Below are positions 38,021 through 47,943 of a stretch of 62,149 nucleotides of DNA, piece after piece. Position 1 is the first letter of the stretch, and every line of letters begins with the position of its first letter. The notes beneath the pieces were generated by a model that ran no database searches, was not told where the DNA came from, and saw only the letters and a program-made list of their open reading frames with translations. The stretch spans positions 1 through 62,149 of the forward strand of contig CAKRSU010000009.1 of assembly GCA_934401755.1 (NCBI GenBank), read 5' to 3'. The translations under genes were made by a program, and so were the position numbers. The DNA comes from an uncultured Oxalobacter sp. Lineage in GTDB: Bacteria > Pseudomonadota > Gammaproteobacteria > Burkholderiales > Burkholderiaceae_D.

Positions 38021-38156
38021 TGTGGTAATTAAATACTATAGAGCTTACTTCACAGTTTATCTAAATGATAGATGGATTATCCTTGGATACTGTGCCTAAA
38101 AGGCGGATAAACCTAACAAAAAAAAACATCAAAGGACAAAACAGACGGAATCAAAT

Positions 38157-38203
38157 AATAAGCCAGAAAAAATTTATCTTAAATTTTCTGGCTTATTTTT
38201 CAG
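38157..38203. terminator. Terminator between mcrC and the convergent flavoprotein gene
   Basis: ATAAGCCAGAAAA...TTTTCTGGCTTAT forms a long stem with a small bulge and TTATTTTTC on the plus side. The rest of the 303-bp gap (38021-38323) holds no gene that I can see. Confidence 0.75.
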
Positions 38204-38323
38204 TAATCTTAAGAAATCAATAATCTAGTGACAACATTCTAATAAATATCAGAATGCTATCACTAATCGCTGATTACAAAAACGACATCATTTTTAATCA
38301 ATCTTAGCAATATGAGTTCCCAT

Positions 38324-39589
38324 TTATCTTATAAATGGGGGCACAACTAATTGCGGTAATGCAATTTCATGATTTTTGCTAAATTGATAATCTTTAAAAA
38401 CATGCTCTGCTGTTGGTAACAAATAACTTCCATCGGCCAACTGATGGGTAGTATCTTTTAAGCGATAAGCATAATAACCGCAGGTCCAAACATAATGATT
38501 ACGCATATGCGTACAAAGACATGTTTTCTTGGTTTTCACCATGAATTTATTATCAGGATGCTTAGCAAGTTCCTGATAATACTCTTCCAGATAAGGACAA
38601 GTTCCATTATCCAACATATACCCAAATGCTTCACAATTCGGCTGCAACCCAATTGATAAGGCTGGAGATTTCTTTAGCATTCGCATCGGATAACCAGTTG
38701 GTGAGGCCATATTGACTTCAATATCGTCTTTATTTGCCTTAATATATTCTTGCTTAACATAATCCGGCAATCCTGACTCTTGAGTAATCGTAAAACGCGT
38801 AGCAACTTGAACAGCATTTGCACCACTCTCAATCATGGATACGGCATCAGATCCTGTAAAAATACCGCCACCCGCAATGATAGGAATAGAAATCCCTTCT
38901 TTCTTTTGATACTGAATAATATCGCCAACAATAGTCTTTAGATTGTAATTGGCCCAATCTAATCCAAATCCCAGATGTCCTCCAGCCAAAGGACCTTCTA
39001 CAACCACATAATCTGGTAAACGATTAAGTTTTGCACTTCGCCTCAGAAAAATCTGTAATGCACGATAAGAAGAAACAATGATTCCAATCTTAACATCACG
39101 AAAACGTGGGTGATCTTCAATAAGCTTAAGCGTATTTTGATGAAGTCCAGCTGCTAATGTAATCCCATCAATTCCAGCATCCATGGCTGCCGTCAATCGA
39201 GTCCGCAATGTATCTCGCGCGGCATTCATGGTCAATTTTTCCATGCAATTGATGAAAATCATGCCATCACCTTGCTTGCGAGACATCACATCAGAAACAT
39301 GTAACCTAGTCGCTTCGGCAACTTGCTCTAAATCAAAACGAACATCTGTCTTGTCATGAATCGGAATATACTTTCTATATTGCAGAACTTTATCTTCGGT
39401 ATACGTTGTACCAAAGTAACGATCGGCAACATCCATATACATAGCATCAGAAATATGTCCAATACCGCCTAAACGCGCGGCTTCCAATGCTAATTTAGCG
39501 GTTGAAATATCAACTCCCATGCCTCCGATAACAATCGGGACATATTCTTTCCCTCCTAAAACCAGCCGGAAATCATCTAAACACTTCAT
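38324..39589 (-). CDS. NPD-family flavoprotein (nitronate monooxygenase-like)
   Basis: Encodes 421 residues, an FMN-dependent TIM barrel. IVIGGMGVDISTAKLALEAARLGGIGHIS forms the N-terminal strand and loop; VVVEGPLAGGHLGF and IPIIAGGGIFTGSDAVSMIESGANAVQVATRF form the phosphate-binding region. Beyond about residue 320 the protein has an extra C-terminal part with clustered cysteines (NCEAFGY, GTCPY, TCLCTHMRNHYVWTCGYYAYRL) that ordinary nitronate monooxygenases lack. This longer subclass may bind a metal or cluster there. The substrate is unknown. Transcription is single, with the 460-bp upstream region described separately. Confidence 0.85.
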   Translation of the reverse strand: MKCLDDFRLVLGGKEYVPIVIGGMGVDISTAKLALEAARLGGIGHISDAMYMDVADRYFGTTYTEDKVLQYRKYIPIHDKTDVRFDLEQVAEATRLHVSDVMSRKQGDGMIFINCMEKLTMNAARDTLRTRLTAAMDAGIDGITLAAGLHQNTLKLIEDHPRFRDVKIGIIVSSYRALQIFLRRSAKLNRLPDYVVVEGPLAGGHLGFGLDWANYNLKTIVGDIIQYQKKEGISIPIIAGGGIFTGSDAVSMIESGANAVQVATRFTITQESGLPDYVKQEYIKANKDDIEVNMASPTGYPMRMLKKSPALSIGLQPNCEAFGYMLDNGTCPYLEEYYQELAKHPDNKFMVKTKKTCLCTHMRNHYVWTCGYYAYRLKDTTHQLADGSYLLPTAEHVFKDYQFSKNHEIALPQLVVPPFIR

Positions 39590-39837
39590 TACAATCCTTA
39601 GACTCTAGCAGAGAATCCACGTTTATCCTGTCAATTTACCAACAAAATGGCAAAATTCTCTTTTGCCAGAAAAAACACTAAAAAGTACTAATCTGCTTTT
39701 ATTTTTATTCTATCTTCCATTATTTTCAGTAATGGATTTTAAGACGCCCTAATCATGAACATAATACAATCATTAGGTTATCTTATTTTGACATCCCAGC
39801 CTACTAAACGCATAAGTATTTCTTATTTAAAAATACT

Positions 39838-39913
39838 CACCTTCAGTCTCCGAGGTCGGTTCTCGTTAAATAGCGCCACCATTTCAACAAGCAAACTGGG
39901 TGTGCCTCGCCCT
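39838..39913 (-). other. GC-rich island, possible structured RNA or repeat element
   Basis: This stretch stands out from the AT-rich flanks. On the minus strand it begins GGGCGAGGCACACCC and includes CGAGAACCGACCTCGGAGAC, which can form CGAG/CTCG and CCGA/TCGG hairpins. No start codon and ORF fit. It could be a small RNA, a leader of the flavoprotein gene or an interspersed repeat. I do not recognise a known family. Confidence 0.35.
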
Positions 39914-39993
39914 TATCTTTATATTTTATTTTAGTTTAAAAAAAATTCAAACTATACTCAGACTTATCCTTAAGAATAGGACTTTCATGATCC

Positions 39994-40036
39994 CAATAAA
40001 ATCCTGTCACTTTTATTTATAAACAGGATTTTATTG
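39994..40036. terminator. Terminator of uspA
   Basis: A 14-bp perfect stem CAATAAAATCCTGT / ACAGGATTTTATTG with a 15-nt loop, 14 nt past the uspA stop on the minus strand; the foot of the stem is U-rich. Confidence 0.75.
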
Positions 40037-40049
40037 ATATTCATAACCA

Positions 40050-40889
40050 TCAATGCGACATTAAAACCGGAATTTCTGTTTCTTCCAAAATGGTTCGAGT
40101 CACACCACCTAAGAGAAACTCTCTAAAGCGGGTATGGCCATATCCTCCCATGACTAATAGATCTGTGCCTTGTTCTGTTGCTAATTCTAATAATGAAGTC
40201 CCGACCTTGCGACTCTTTTGTGGGGGAAGCACTTCAACATTAACGCCATGACGCCCTAAATATTCTGCAATATCCGTTCCAGCAACAGAAGTATCCATAT
40301 CGGCTTCATCATCAATGTTATACATGACAATTTGAACTAAATCAGCACGCTTAAGTAATGGCAATGCATCAACAACAGCCCGGATTGATTCACGACTCGC
40401 ATTCCAGCAAATCATGGCTTTTTTGCCAACGGTTTCCTTAGGGTAATTAGGTGGAATAATCAACACCGGACGTCCAGAATTCATCATAACAAATTCTGGA
40501 AAATCCGGAGTCACCGATGCTCCCTTATCATCAAGGTTCGTTCGACCAATAACAATCAAATCTGTCGTTCGACCTAAAAGAGAAATCCCATCACTTGCTT
40601 CACCATCAACGACTCGCCCCTCATAAGACGGTAATCCTAATGATCCGACTTCATTTTTAAATTCTTCGACAAATTTACCCGCTTTATCACGCAAGAAATT
40701 AAGATGTGCCACTAAAACCGGATCTTTAACATTAATTTGAGCCGAATAAAAACTTTGTGGTGAAATGCCAATCATGGCAACGCCTAACAAATGAGCACCT
40801 TCTGTTCGCGCCAAATTAGCAGCAATACGAACTCTATTTTTCAGGATATCTTTTCTATCCAAATGAACAAGAATAGTTTTATAGGACAT
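40050..40889 (-). CDS. Tandem universal stress protein (two UspA domains)
   Basis: Encodes 279 residues from the ATG giving MSYKTILVHLDR, preceded by GGAGG; an upstream in-frame start is not needed. Two Usp alpha/beta domains: residues 1 to about 145 (ends DLIVIGRTNLDDKG ... RPVLIIPP) and about 155-279. The second carries the ATP-binding signature MGGYGHTRFREFLLGGVTRTILEETEIPVLM; the first has a degraded loop. Probably a cytoplasmic stress-response protein. lysC lies 59 nt upstream on the same strand. Confidence 0.92.
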   Translation of the reverse strand: MSYKTILVHLDRKDILKNRVRIAANLARTEGAHLLGVAMIGISPQSFYSAQINVKDPVLVAHLNFLRDKAGKFVEEFKNEVGSLGLPSYEGRVVDGEASDGISLLGRTTDLIVIGRTNLDDKGASVTPDFPEFVMMNSGRPVLIIPPNYPKETVGKKAMICWNASRESIRAVVDALPLLKRADLVQIVMYNIDDEADMDTSVAGTDIAEYLGRHGVNVEVLPPQKSRKVGTSLLELATEQGTDLLVMGGYGHTRFREFLLGGVTRTILEETEIPVLMSH

Positions 40890-40948
40890 TGCAGCCTCCG
40901 TCAAATTGAGGTAAAACCCATTGGTCATGAAACCAAAAGGCTACTAAA

Positions 40949-42199
40949 TCATTTTTCCAAATCAAACGCCTTATGAAGTGCTCTAACAGCGAGTTCCATA
41001 TATTTTTCATCGATGATAACGGAAATCTTAATTTCAGACGTCGAAATCATTAAAATATTGATGCCTTCAGAAGATAAAGTACTAAACATTTTCGAAGCAA
41101 CCCCGACATGACTACGCATACCAATTCCGATTGCCGAAACTTTTGAAACCTTTGCATCTCCAATAATATCGGATGCCCCAATTTCATCTTTAACTTGATT
41201 ATTCAAAATATCCATGGCACGCCCATAATCTGGACGAGGAACGGTAAATGTGAAATCTGTTTTACCGCCAACCGATTGATTTTGGATAATCATATCAACT
41301 TCAATATTTGCACTAGCAATTGTGCCAAGAATTTGTGACGCAATTCCAGGATGATCCGGAACGCCTAAAACAGTAATTTTTGCTTCATCGCGACTAAATG
41401 CAATTCCAGAAATAACAGTCGATTCCATATGAGTATGTTCTTCTTCAAAAGTAATCAATGTTCCAGATTTTGCCTCTTCATCCAAAGGCATTTCCGGGTC
41501 AGTAAGGGAGGATAAGACACGAGTAGGGACATGGTAACAGCCTGCTAATTCGACCGAACGCGTTTGAAGCACTTTCGATCCTAAAGACGCCATTTCCAAC
41601 ATTTCTTCAAATGTGATCTTCTGAAGCCTTTTTGCATCAGAAACAACACGCGGATCCGTTGTATAGACTCCATCAACATCGGTATAAATCAAGCATTCAT
41701 CCGCTTTTAATGCAGCGGCAATAGCAACAGCCGAAGTATCAGATCCCCCACGACCTAATGTCGTAATTTCATTGTTTTCATTGACCCCTTGAAAACCAGC
41801 AACAATGACAATTTTGCCTTGTTCAAGGTTTGCCAGAATTCTCTTATCATCAATAGAATGAATCCGCGCTTTAGTATGAGCCGTATCTGTTAACACAGGT
41901 ACTTGCCATCCCGTAAACGATACAGCCTGTTTTCCCAACTGCTGTAACGCAAGCGACAATAATCCAATAGAAACTTGCTCTCCAGTAGAAGCGATCATAT
42001 CCAGTTCCCGACTATTAGGTTCTGGCATAATTTCACGAGCTAGCCCAATTAAGCGATTCGTTTCTCCTGCCATGGCTGACGGAACAACAACAATCTGATA
42101 CCCAGCATCATGCCACTTTGCAACACGCCGCGCTACATTTTTGATACGATCGACCGATCCCATCGATGTACCGCCATATTTATGAACAACTAAAGACAT
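40949..42199 (-). CDS. lysC: Aspartate kinase
   Basis: First step from aspartate to lysine, threonine and methionine, 416 residues. N-terminal kinase domain with VHKYGGTSMGSVDRIKNVA and GFQGVNENNEITTLGRGGSDTSAVAIAAAL, then two ACT domains (ITVLGVPDHPGIASQIL and VSAIGIGMRSHVGVASKMF) for feedback inhibition. Clusters with tilS-accA-cysS as in betaproteobacteria; the tRNA-Ser often found upstream there is absent, and the 99-bp gap holds only a TACCGT-TTT-ACGGTA hairpin. Confidence 0.97.
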   Translation of the reverse strand: MSLVVHKYGGTSMGSVDRIKNVARRVAKWHDAGYQIVVVPSAMAGETNRLIGLAREIMPEPNSRELDMIASTGEQVSIGLLSLALQQLGKQAVSFTGWQVPVLTDTAHTKARIHSIDDKRILANLEQGKIVIVAGFQGVNENNEITTLGRGGSDTSAVAIAAALKADECLIYTDVDGVYTTDPRVVSDAKRLQKITFEEMLEMASLGSKVLQTRSVELAGCYHVPTRVLSSLTDPEMPLDEEAKSGTLITFEEEHTHMESTVISGIAFSRDEAKITVLGVPDHPGIASQILGTIASANIEVDMIIQNQSVGGKTDFTFTVPRPDYGRAMDILNNQVKDEIGASDIIGDAKVSKVSAIGIGMRSHVGVASKMFSTLSSEGINILMISTSEIKISVIIDEKYMELAVRALHKAFDLEK

Positions 42200-42298
42200 A
42201 GCATTCCAACATTTGAAAGTAATTAACGTTAGTTTCCAACTTTACCGTAAAACGGTAGGATTGCACAGGAAAACCTTTATATTACGTATTAAGAATGA

Positions 42299-43711
42299 TT
42301 AGAACTGCCTCTCCCAATACAATTGAACGCAATTTCCTGACTTTCCTTGATATTGAGCAGCCTGTCCAATGCCTGCCGCATAAATCAACTGGTCATCTAA
42401 CCAAATTGCTGGTAAAAATTGGCGATTTTCTCCAGATATTCCGGCTTCTTGGTACAATGTTTTCAGATCCTTAGAGGGACGCCCCATTAGTTTTAGCTTT
42501 GCAGCTCCATAATAGGGTTTAAGCGTAAAAATCCGTCCACGAAACCAATCAACATCAAATCCCGTACGACCTAATTCAAATTTTAAAAGACCATACCAAG
42601 TCCGAAATTGGATGGAAGGTTCACCATTCCAATTAAATGCAATATCGCCTTTTGGAGGATGTCGCTCCATTATCTGTTCACTCATTATTACTTGATCCCT
42701 ATATTTTCGAATTATTTTCCCATCCATTTTGAAGCTTGTTTTAATATCATGATTCGTTTCTAGTAATTGTTTTTTCAATTCATAAAACCAAGCCGTCGAA
42801 GGTATCCGAATACGATAATGCCCCAACCAATATCGAAGCAAATTATCAATACGATCGTCATCTAGCTGCCGTACTGCATTGATATTCAATGCATCATCTT
42901 GCCCCGAACAAGCCTGCCAATCAGCTTGTGCTAATTGATCCAGTAATCTTAATGCACTCCCTACATGAGTTGCAGTCATTGATAGTCGTTTTTCACAGCC
43001 AGCAAATTGTTTACTTAGCCACGGGACTAACTGATGACGAATCCTATTTCGGGTATACCTTAAATCATGATTTGATTCATCCTCAATAAAATTGATTTTC
43101 TGATTGGCTAACCAAATCTCCAAATTCTGTCGAGAAACATTCAATAATGGCCGTCCCAAAAAAACCTTTTTCCCTGGCGTTCTATATGGCAATAAGACAC
43201 ATTCATCCATACCAGCAAGACCTGCCAATCCAGTTCCTCGTAATAATTGCATTAATATTGTCTCGACTTGATCATTTTGATGATGAGCGGTTAACAGCAA
43301 TGAAACACCATGTTGCCGACATAATTGTTCTAATGCTTTATATCGTTCTCTTCTCGCATTACCTTCAATACCATCCTCACCTTGACGATTAACCTGCACC
43401 TTCAATGCATCAAAATGAACATCAAGATCTTGACAAATCTGCCGACAATGTTCTAACCAATGATTTGCATTGGAACTGATTCCATGATGAATATGAAATG
43501 CCCACAGCATTACATGATTTTTGACCGCATACTGTTTGGCTAAGCTGAGCAACGCCGTTGAATCTTTTCCACCACTTAACGCAACCGCTAAAACCAAATG
43601 CTTCTCTCTAATGACATCTTGCTGCTGTTCATTTTCTCGATTACCAGCAGAAAAAACGCGCGACTGGATCTGCTCCAACGCGCGTTCAAATCGTTCTTCA
43701 ATTGATGGCAA
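42299..43711 (-). CDS. tilS: tRNA(Ile)-lysidine synthetase
   Basis: Modifies the wobble C of the AUA-reading tRNA-Ile to lysidine. The PP-loop ATPase motif SGGKDSTALL is at about residue 46, followed by AFHIHHGISSNANHWLEHC, LLTAHHQNDQVETILMQLLRG and NFIEDESNHDLRYTRNRIRHQLVPWL; a C-terminal tRNA-recognition domain follows. I place the start at TTG 43711, because AGGGAAG lies 6 nt upstream and it leaves the accA stop just outside. An upstream TTG at 43756 would overlap accA by 35 nt. Length about 470. Confidence 0.93.
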   Translation of the reverse strand: MPSIEERFERALEQIQSRVFSAGNRENEQQQDVIREKHLVLAVALSGGKDSTALLSLAKQYAVKNHVMLWAFHIHHGISSNANHWLEHCRQICQDLDVHFDALKVQVNRQGEDGIEGNARRERYKALEQLCRQHGVSLLLTAHHQNDQVETILMQLLRGTGLAGLAGMDECVLLPYRTPGKKVFLGRPLLNVSRQNLEIWLANQKINFIEDESNHDLRYTRNRIRHQLVPWLSKQFAGCEKRLSMTATHVGSALRLLDQLAQADWQACSGQDDALNINAVRQLDDDRIDNLLRYWLGHYRIRIPSTAWFYELKKQLLETNHDIKTSFKMDGKIIRKYRDQVIMSEQIMERHPPKGDIAFNWNGEPSIQFRTWYGLLKFELGRTGFDVDWFRGRIFTLKPYYGAAKLKLMGRPSKDLKTLYQEAGISGENRQFLPAIWLDDQLIYAAGIGQAAQYQGKSGNCVQLYWERQF

Positions 43712-43721
43712 AATATCTTCC

Positions 43722-44696
43722 CTATGCAACAGACACCGTGTCACTAAATTTGCCAAAATTCAACCATTTTTCCTGACGTGCTGCCAATAATTCAGCAATA
43801 GGCACATCTTTTAACTGGTCATATCCTTCCAACAACGTTTGTTTTAATGTTGCTGCCATTGCCTTCATATTGCGATGCGCTCCCCCCATGGGCTCTTCGA
43901 TAATACGGTCAATCATCCCTATTTCTTTTAGCCGTTGAGCCGTCAATCCCAAGGCCTCTGCAGCCTCATTTGCACGCTCAGCTGTCTTCCACAAAATAGA
44001 AGCACACCCTTCCGGAGAAATGACAGAATAAACTGAATTTTGAAGCATTTGAACAATATCAGCGACAGCAATCGCTAATGCGCCACCAGATCCTCCTTCT
44101 CCGATCACGGTTGCAACAATTGGCACTTTAAGCTTTGCCATTTCATACAAATTACGACCAATCGCTTCCGATTGCCCTCGCTCTTCCGCATCAATACCAG
44201 GAAATGCGCCGGGCGTATCAACAAACGTAAATATCGGCAATCCAAATTTCTCTGCTGTATGCATTAAACGGAGTGCTTTACGGTAACCTTCTGGACGCGG
44301 CATCCCAAAATTGCGGAAACTCCGCTCTTTGATATCACGCCCTTTTTGATGACCAATTACAACACAAGGCATTCCTTCTAGACGAGCCAATCCCCCAACA
44401 ATTGCTGGATCATCTGCAAAAGCTCGATCACCATGCAATTCATGAAAATCAGTAAAAATTTCCTGGATATAATCAAGTGTATACGGTCTATTCGGATGTC
44501 TAGCAATTTGAGAAACCTGCCAAGGCGTCAGCCCCGCATACACCTCTTCCGTTAATTGGCGACATTTTTCCTCCAGCTTACTGATTTCTTCAGAGATATC
44601 AACTGATGAATCTCCCTGAACAAGGCGCAGTTCCTCGATTTTTGCATTTAATTCAGCAATCGGCTGCTCAAAGCTGAGAAACATTGTTTTAGCCAC
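43722..44696 (-). CDS. accA: Acetyl-CoA carboxylase carboxyltransferase subunit alpha
   Basis: Transfers the carboxyl group from biotin to acetyl-CoA in fatty-acid synthesis, with AccD. 324 residues from GTG 44696 (reads [23 protein letters not shown]), chosen because AAAGGAG lies at proper spacing. Crotonase-fold core: [46 protein letters not shown] and [22 protein letters not shown]. tilS follows within 10 nt. Confidence 0.96.
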   Translation of the reverse strand: MAKTMFLSFEQPIAELNAKIEELRLVQGDSSVDISEEISKLEEKCRQLTEEVYAGLTPWQVSQIARHPNRPYTLDYIQEIFTDFHELHGDRAFADDPAIVGGLARLEGMPCVVIGHQKGRDIKERSFRNFGMPRPEGYRKALRLMHTAEKFGLPIFTFVDTPGAFPGIDAEERGQSEAIGRNLYEMAKLKVPIVATVIGEGGSGGALAIAVADIVQMLQNSVYSVISPEGCASILWKTAERANEAAEALGLTAQRLKEIGMIDRIIEEPMGGAHRNMKAMAATLKQTLLEGYDQLKDVPIAELLAARQEKWLNFGKFSDTVSVA

Positions 44697-44844
44697 ACTA
44701 TCTCCTTTGTTTGCTACTCCCAAAAGGAGCAATCATCATTAAAAGCGCAATAGAATTCTTAAATATAAAAGATTTGCTTGCCAGAATGTAATTTCTCTCA
44801 TTTCTCTGGCAAAATCCCACCACTATGGCATTCCTGCCTATTTT

Positions 44845-44880
44845 TTACAGGCGAGTCGGGCAACTCGCCCGTATCTGCGT
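44845..44880 (-). other. GC-rich hairpin in the accA upstream region
   Basis: GGCGAGT-CGGGCA-ACTCGCC is a 7-bp GC-rich stem in an otherwise AT-rich gap, with no U-tract on either side. A second inverted repeat, TGCCAGA...TCTGGCA, lies between it and accA. It may be part of the accA leader or an interspersed repeat; it does not match a feature I know. Confidence 0.4.
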
Positions 44881-44910
44881 ATTTTAATTTTAATTTTCGA
44901 AAATTCAACT

Positions 44911-44945
44911 GCTCCTTATTTTCATTAAAAACGAGAATAAGGAGC
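44911..44945 (-). terminator. Terminator of cysS
   Basis: A 13-bp stem GCTCCTTATT(T/C)TC with one G-U pair and a 9-nt loop, 17 nt past the cysS stop. The following minus-strand sequence (AGTTGAATTTTC) is only moderately U-rich. Confidence 0.65.
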
Positions 44946-44961
44946 CTGCTATAACAGAAAA

Positions 44962-46344
44962 TTAAGCTCGTCTCCATTCGGTAAGTCCGCCCGGACGATC
45001 TTCTAACTCAATTCCTTTGTCTTTAAGCATGCTGCGAATTCTATCGGCTTCTGCATAATTTTTGCTTTTCTTTGCCATCAACCGTGCTTGGATTTGTTCT
45101 TCAATCCAAGCCGCATCGATATCATCCATATGCCCCTTTAGAAAATCCTCAGGATTTCGCCCAAGTAGTCCTAAGACACCTCCTAATGATTTAAGTAAAG
45201 AAGCGGCTGCAACTGAATGCGTTCGATTCACTTCTCCTGCTAACTCAAACAACACAGCCACAGCTTCTGCTGTATTGAAATCATCATTCATGGCATTAGC
45301 AAAACGAGCCGCATAATCATTATGCCAATCAATATCAATTAACGAAGCATTTAACCCATTTAATGCCGTATAAAGACGAGTTAATGCCCCTTTCGCATCA
45401 TTTAAATGAGCATCTGAATAATTTAGTGGACTTCTGTAATGAGTACGGATAATAAAGAAACGCAATACCTCTGCATCATAATCTTTAAGGACATCCCGAA
45501 TTGTGAAAAAATTCCCCAATGATTTGGACATTTTTACATTATCAACACGGACAAATCCATTATGCATCCAATAATTAACAAAATGTTTACAAAATGCCCC
45601 TTCAGATTGAGCAATCTCATTTTCATGATGCGGAAATTGAAGATCAAAACCACCCCCATGAATATCGAAATGCTCGCCTAAAAGCTTACTGGACATTGCA
45701 GAACATTCAATATGCCACCCTGGACGACCTTTTCCCCAGGGCGACTCCCATTTAGCTTCATCGGGTTCTGATGCTTTTGCAGACTTCCATAACACAAAAT
45801 CTAGCGGATCACGTTTACCCGTATTGATATCAACACGTTCCCCAGCACGCAAATCATCTAGTGATTTTCCCGATAATTTGCCATATGTTTTAAAATCACG
45901 AACCGAATAATTAACATCGCCATCTTTGGATTGATAAGCCAATCCATTCTTCTCTAGCTTATCAATAATTGATAACATTTCACCAATATATTCTGTTGCC
46001 TTCGGTTCATAATCAGGCGACAAAATCCCCAAAGCTTTCGTATCTTCATGCATATACTGGGTAAAACGCGTCGTTAAACTCTGCAAACTTTCGCCATTTT
46101 CTCCTGCTCGTTTAATGATCTTGTCATCAATATCCGTAATATTACGGACATAGGTCACCTCATAACCTAAGGTTTTTAACCAACGGTACACAACATCAAA
46201 GGACATCATCATACGAGCATGCCCCATATGACAATAATCATAAATTGTCATACCGCATACATACATGCCAACTTTTCCAGGATGAATTGGTTTGAAAACC
46301 TGCTTGCTCCTCGTCAAGCTATTGTATATCTGAAGATCGCCCAT
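44962..46344 (-). CDS. cysS: Cysteine--tRNA ligase
   Basis: Encodes 460 residues, class [21 protein letters not shown] contains a zinc Cys and the HIGH-type motif [28 protein letters not shown] supplies further zinc ligands. [15 protein letters not shown] is the KMSKS loop. A DALR anticodon domain follows at about 340-400. Divergent from ppiB with a 232-bp gap. Confidence 0.98.
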   Translation of the reverse strand: MGDLQIYNSLTRSKQVFKPIHPGKVGMYVCGMTIYDYCHMGHARMMMSFDVVYRWLKTLGYEVTYVRNITDIDDKIIKRAGENGESLQSLTTRFTQYMHEDTKALGILSPDYEPKATEYIGEMLSIIDKLEKNGLAYQSKDGDVNYSVRDFKTYGKLSGKSLDDLRAGERVDINTGKRDPLDFVLWKSAKASEPDEAKWESPWGKGRPGWHIECSAMSSKLLGEHFDIHGGGFDLQFPHHENEIAQSEGAFCKHFVNYWMHNGFVRVDNVKMSKSLGNFFTIRDVLKDYDAEVLRFFIIRTHYRSPLNYSDAHLNDAKGALTRLYTALNGLNASLIDIDWHNDYAARFANAMNDDFNTAEAVAVLFELAGEVNRTHSVAAASLLKSLGGVLGLLGRNPEDFLKGHMDDIDAAWIEEQIQARLMAKKSKNYAEADRIRSMLKDKGIELEDRPGGLTEWRRA

Positions 46345-46576
46345 CTTGATTCTGTATTAAAAAAACGAACAAACTATTATTTTACTGTGATTTTGACTCA
46401 TCTATTCAATTTTACTCAAACAATCCCAAATCTCATGTTCCCTGACACCTGCAAAAATATCACTGCTTCAATTAGTCTGTTAGAATATTCTTTTCTATTA
46501 TCAATTCATAAAAGAGATATTCGTGCTTTAATATAGCAGCACATTATCTCAATACATGACACAACTAAGGAAAACC

Positions 46577-47068
46577 ATGGCAGTTATTCTGAATACTAAT
46601 TTCGGTAAAATTAAAATTGAGCTTGATGCGGAGAAAGCCCCTAAAACCGTTAAAAATTTCTTGGAATATGTGAACGCTGGATTCTATAACGGGACGATCT
46701 TTCATCGCGTCATTAATAATTTTATGATCCAAGGCGGTGGCTTTGATCAAAGTATGCGCCAAAAACGCACGAATGCACCGATTGAAAATGAAGCCAATAA
46801 TGGTTTATCCAACAAAACCTATTCCATTGCAATGGCTCGTACCAGCGATCCTCACTCTGCAACGGCACAATTTTATATCAATGTTGCCGACAATGATTTT
46901 CTGGATTACCCAGGGCAAGATGGCTGGGGTTATTGCGTTTTCGGGAAAGTTACCGAAGGCATGGATGTGGTTGATCAGATTAAAGGCGTTCGGACAGTTT
47001 ACCATCCAACAGGCCATCAAGATGTGCCGCTAGAAAACGTTATCATCGAATCCGCTGAAGAAATCTGA
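46577..47068 (+). CDS. ppiB: Peptidyl-prolyl cis-trans isomerase B (cyclophilin)
   Basis: Encodes 163 residues starting [17 protein letters not shown], with AAGGA upstream; an in-frame ATG 21 nt earlier is disfavoured. Catalytic Arg lies in [42 protein letters not shown] and [16 protein letters not shown] are cyclophilin signatures. No signal peptide, so cytoplasmic. lpxH follows by 21 nt. Confidence 0.97.
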   Translation: MAVILNTNFGKIKIELDAEKAPKTVKNFLEYVNAGFYNGTIFHRVINNFMIQGGGFDQSMRQKRTNAPIENEANNGLSNKTYSIAMARTSDPHSATAQFYINVADNDFLDYPGQDGWGYCVFGKVTEGMDVVDQIKGVRTVYHPTGHQDVPLENVIIESAEEI

Positions 47069-47089
47069 TCTCCTCCTAAATCAGCGATC

Positions 47090-47854
47090 ATGAAGCAGCC
47101 TGCGCGTTTTAAAGCAATTTTTTTATCGGATCTTCATCTTTGTACCGATCTCCCTAAAACGACGCAGGTTTTTCTTAACTTTTTAAAAAAACAAGGACAG
47201 CAAACCGAACAACTTTATATTTTAGGCGACTTATTTCAATATTGGATCGGCGATGAGGATATAAAAGATCCTTATTTTCGAACAATCATCAATGCCATCA
47301 AAGTACTCTCTGATGATGGTGTACGTATTTTTTGGATCTGTGGTAACCGAGACTTCTTAACCGGAAAAAAATTTCTCAAAGCTACTGGCGCAACTGCCCT
47401 TAAAGAACCTGGTATTTTGCAAGTAAATCATCTGCGTATTGCGATGGTTCACGGCGATGCACAATGTACGGATGATAAAGCCTATATGAAATTTCGTGCT
47501 AAAGTCAGAAATCCGATTTGGCGCTTTTTCTTTTTACTAATTCCTTTATCCAAACGAAAATCAATTGCTCTCGGTGCTCGAAAAGACAGTCGAAAAAATA
47601 ATCAAGAGAAATCTGCAAAAATGATGGATGTCAATTTCGAAGCAATTAAAATGGTTTTTGAACAGACTCAGGCCGATGTTTTAATTCATGGACATACGCA
47701 TCATCCCGCCAATCACTTCATTACCCTGCCTAATGGAAAAAAACAGCGTATGGTCTTATCGGATTGGAACTTTGATGATGACAATCCCCGCGGAGATTGG
47801 ATCTCCGTTTCTCATGACGCTATCATTAAACGACATAATATCCTAAAATCATGA
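47090..47854 (+). CDS. lpxH: UDP-2,3-diacylglucosamine diphosphatase LpxH
   Basis: Lipid A pathway pyrophosphatase making lipid X, 254 residues. Calcineurin-type metal motifs are all present: D14-L-H16, GDLFQYWIGDED (D47), GNRDFLTG, MVHGDAQCTDD and HGHTHHPANH. This shows that the organism makes lipid A (Gram-negative envelope). Convergent with the DUF748 gene; no clear terminator lies in the 89-bp gap. Confidence 0.95.
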   Translation: MKQPARFKAIFLSDLHLCTDLPKTTQVFLNFLKKQGQQTEQLYILGDLFQYWIGDEDIKDPYFRTIINAIKVLSDDGVRIFWICGNRDFLTGKKFLKATGATALKEPGILQVNHLRIAMVHGDAQCTDDKAYMKFRAKVRNPIWRFFFLLIPLSKRKSIALGARKDSRKNNQEKSAKMMDVNFEAIKMVFEQTQADVLIHGHTHHPANHFITLPNGKKQRMVLSDWNFDDDNPRGDWISVSHDAIIKRHNILKS

Positions 47855-47943
47855 CATCACTAATAGCCAAAACTGTCCTCTCATTAAGATAAAATTTCCA
47901 TCTTTAACGCAAAGAAAGCCCTAATTAATCTCAATAATGTGCT

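Larger units (their letters stand above)
39590..40049. other. 460-bp intergenic region with GC-rich island
   Basis: Between uspA (ends 40050) and the flavoprotein gene (starts 39589), both on the minus strand. Mostly AT-rich and without an ORF. It contains one sharply GC-richer stretch of about 75 bp (39838-39913) and a terminator (39994-40036). Confidence 0.6.

Noticed and set aside
39838..39913. SRP RNA, 6S RNA, tmRNA or a known riboswitch in the GC-rich island
   Set aside because: None of the hallmark sequences (SRP tetraloop region, 6S closing stems, tmRNA tRNA-like ends, riboswitch cores) could be found on either strand.
42200..42298. tRNA-Ser expected between tilS and lysC in betaproteobacteria
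   Set aside because: No cloverleaf can be formed; only a short TACCGT/ACGGTA hairpin is present.
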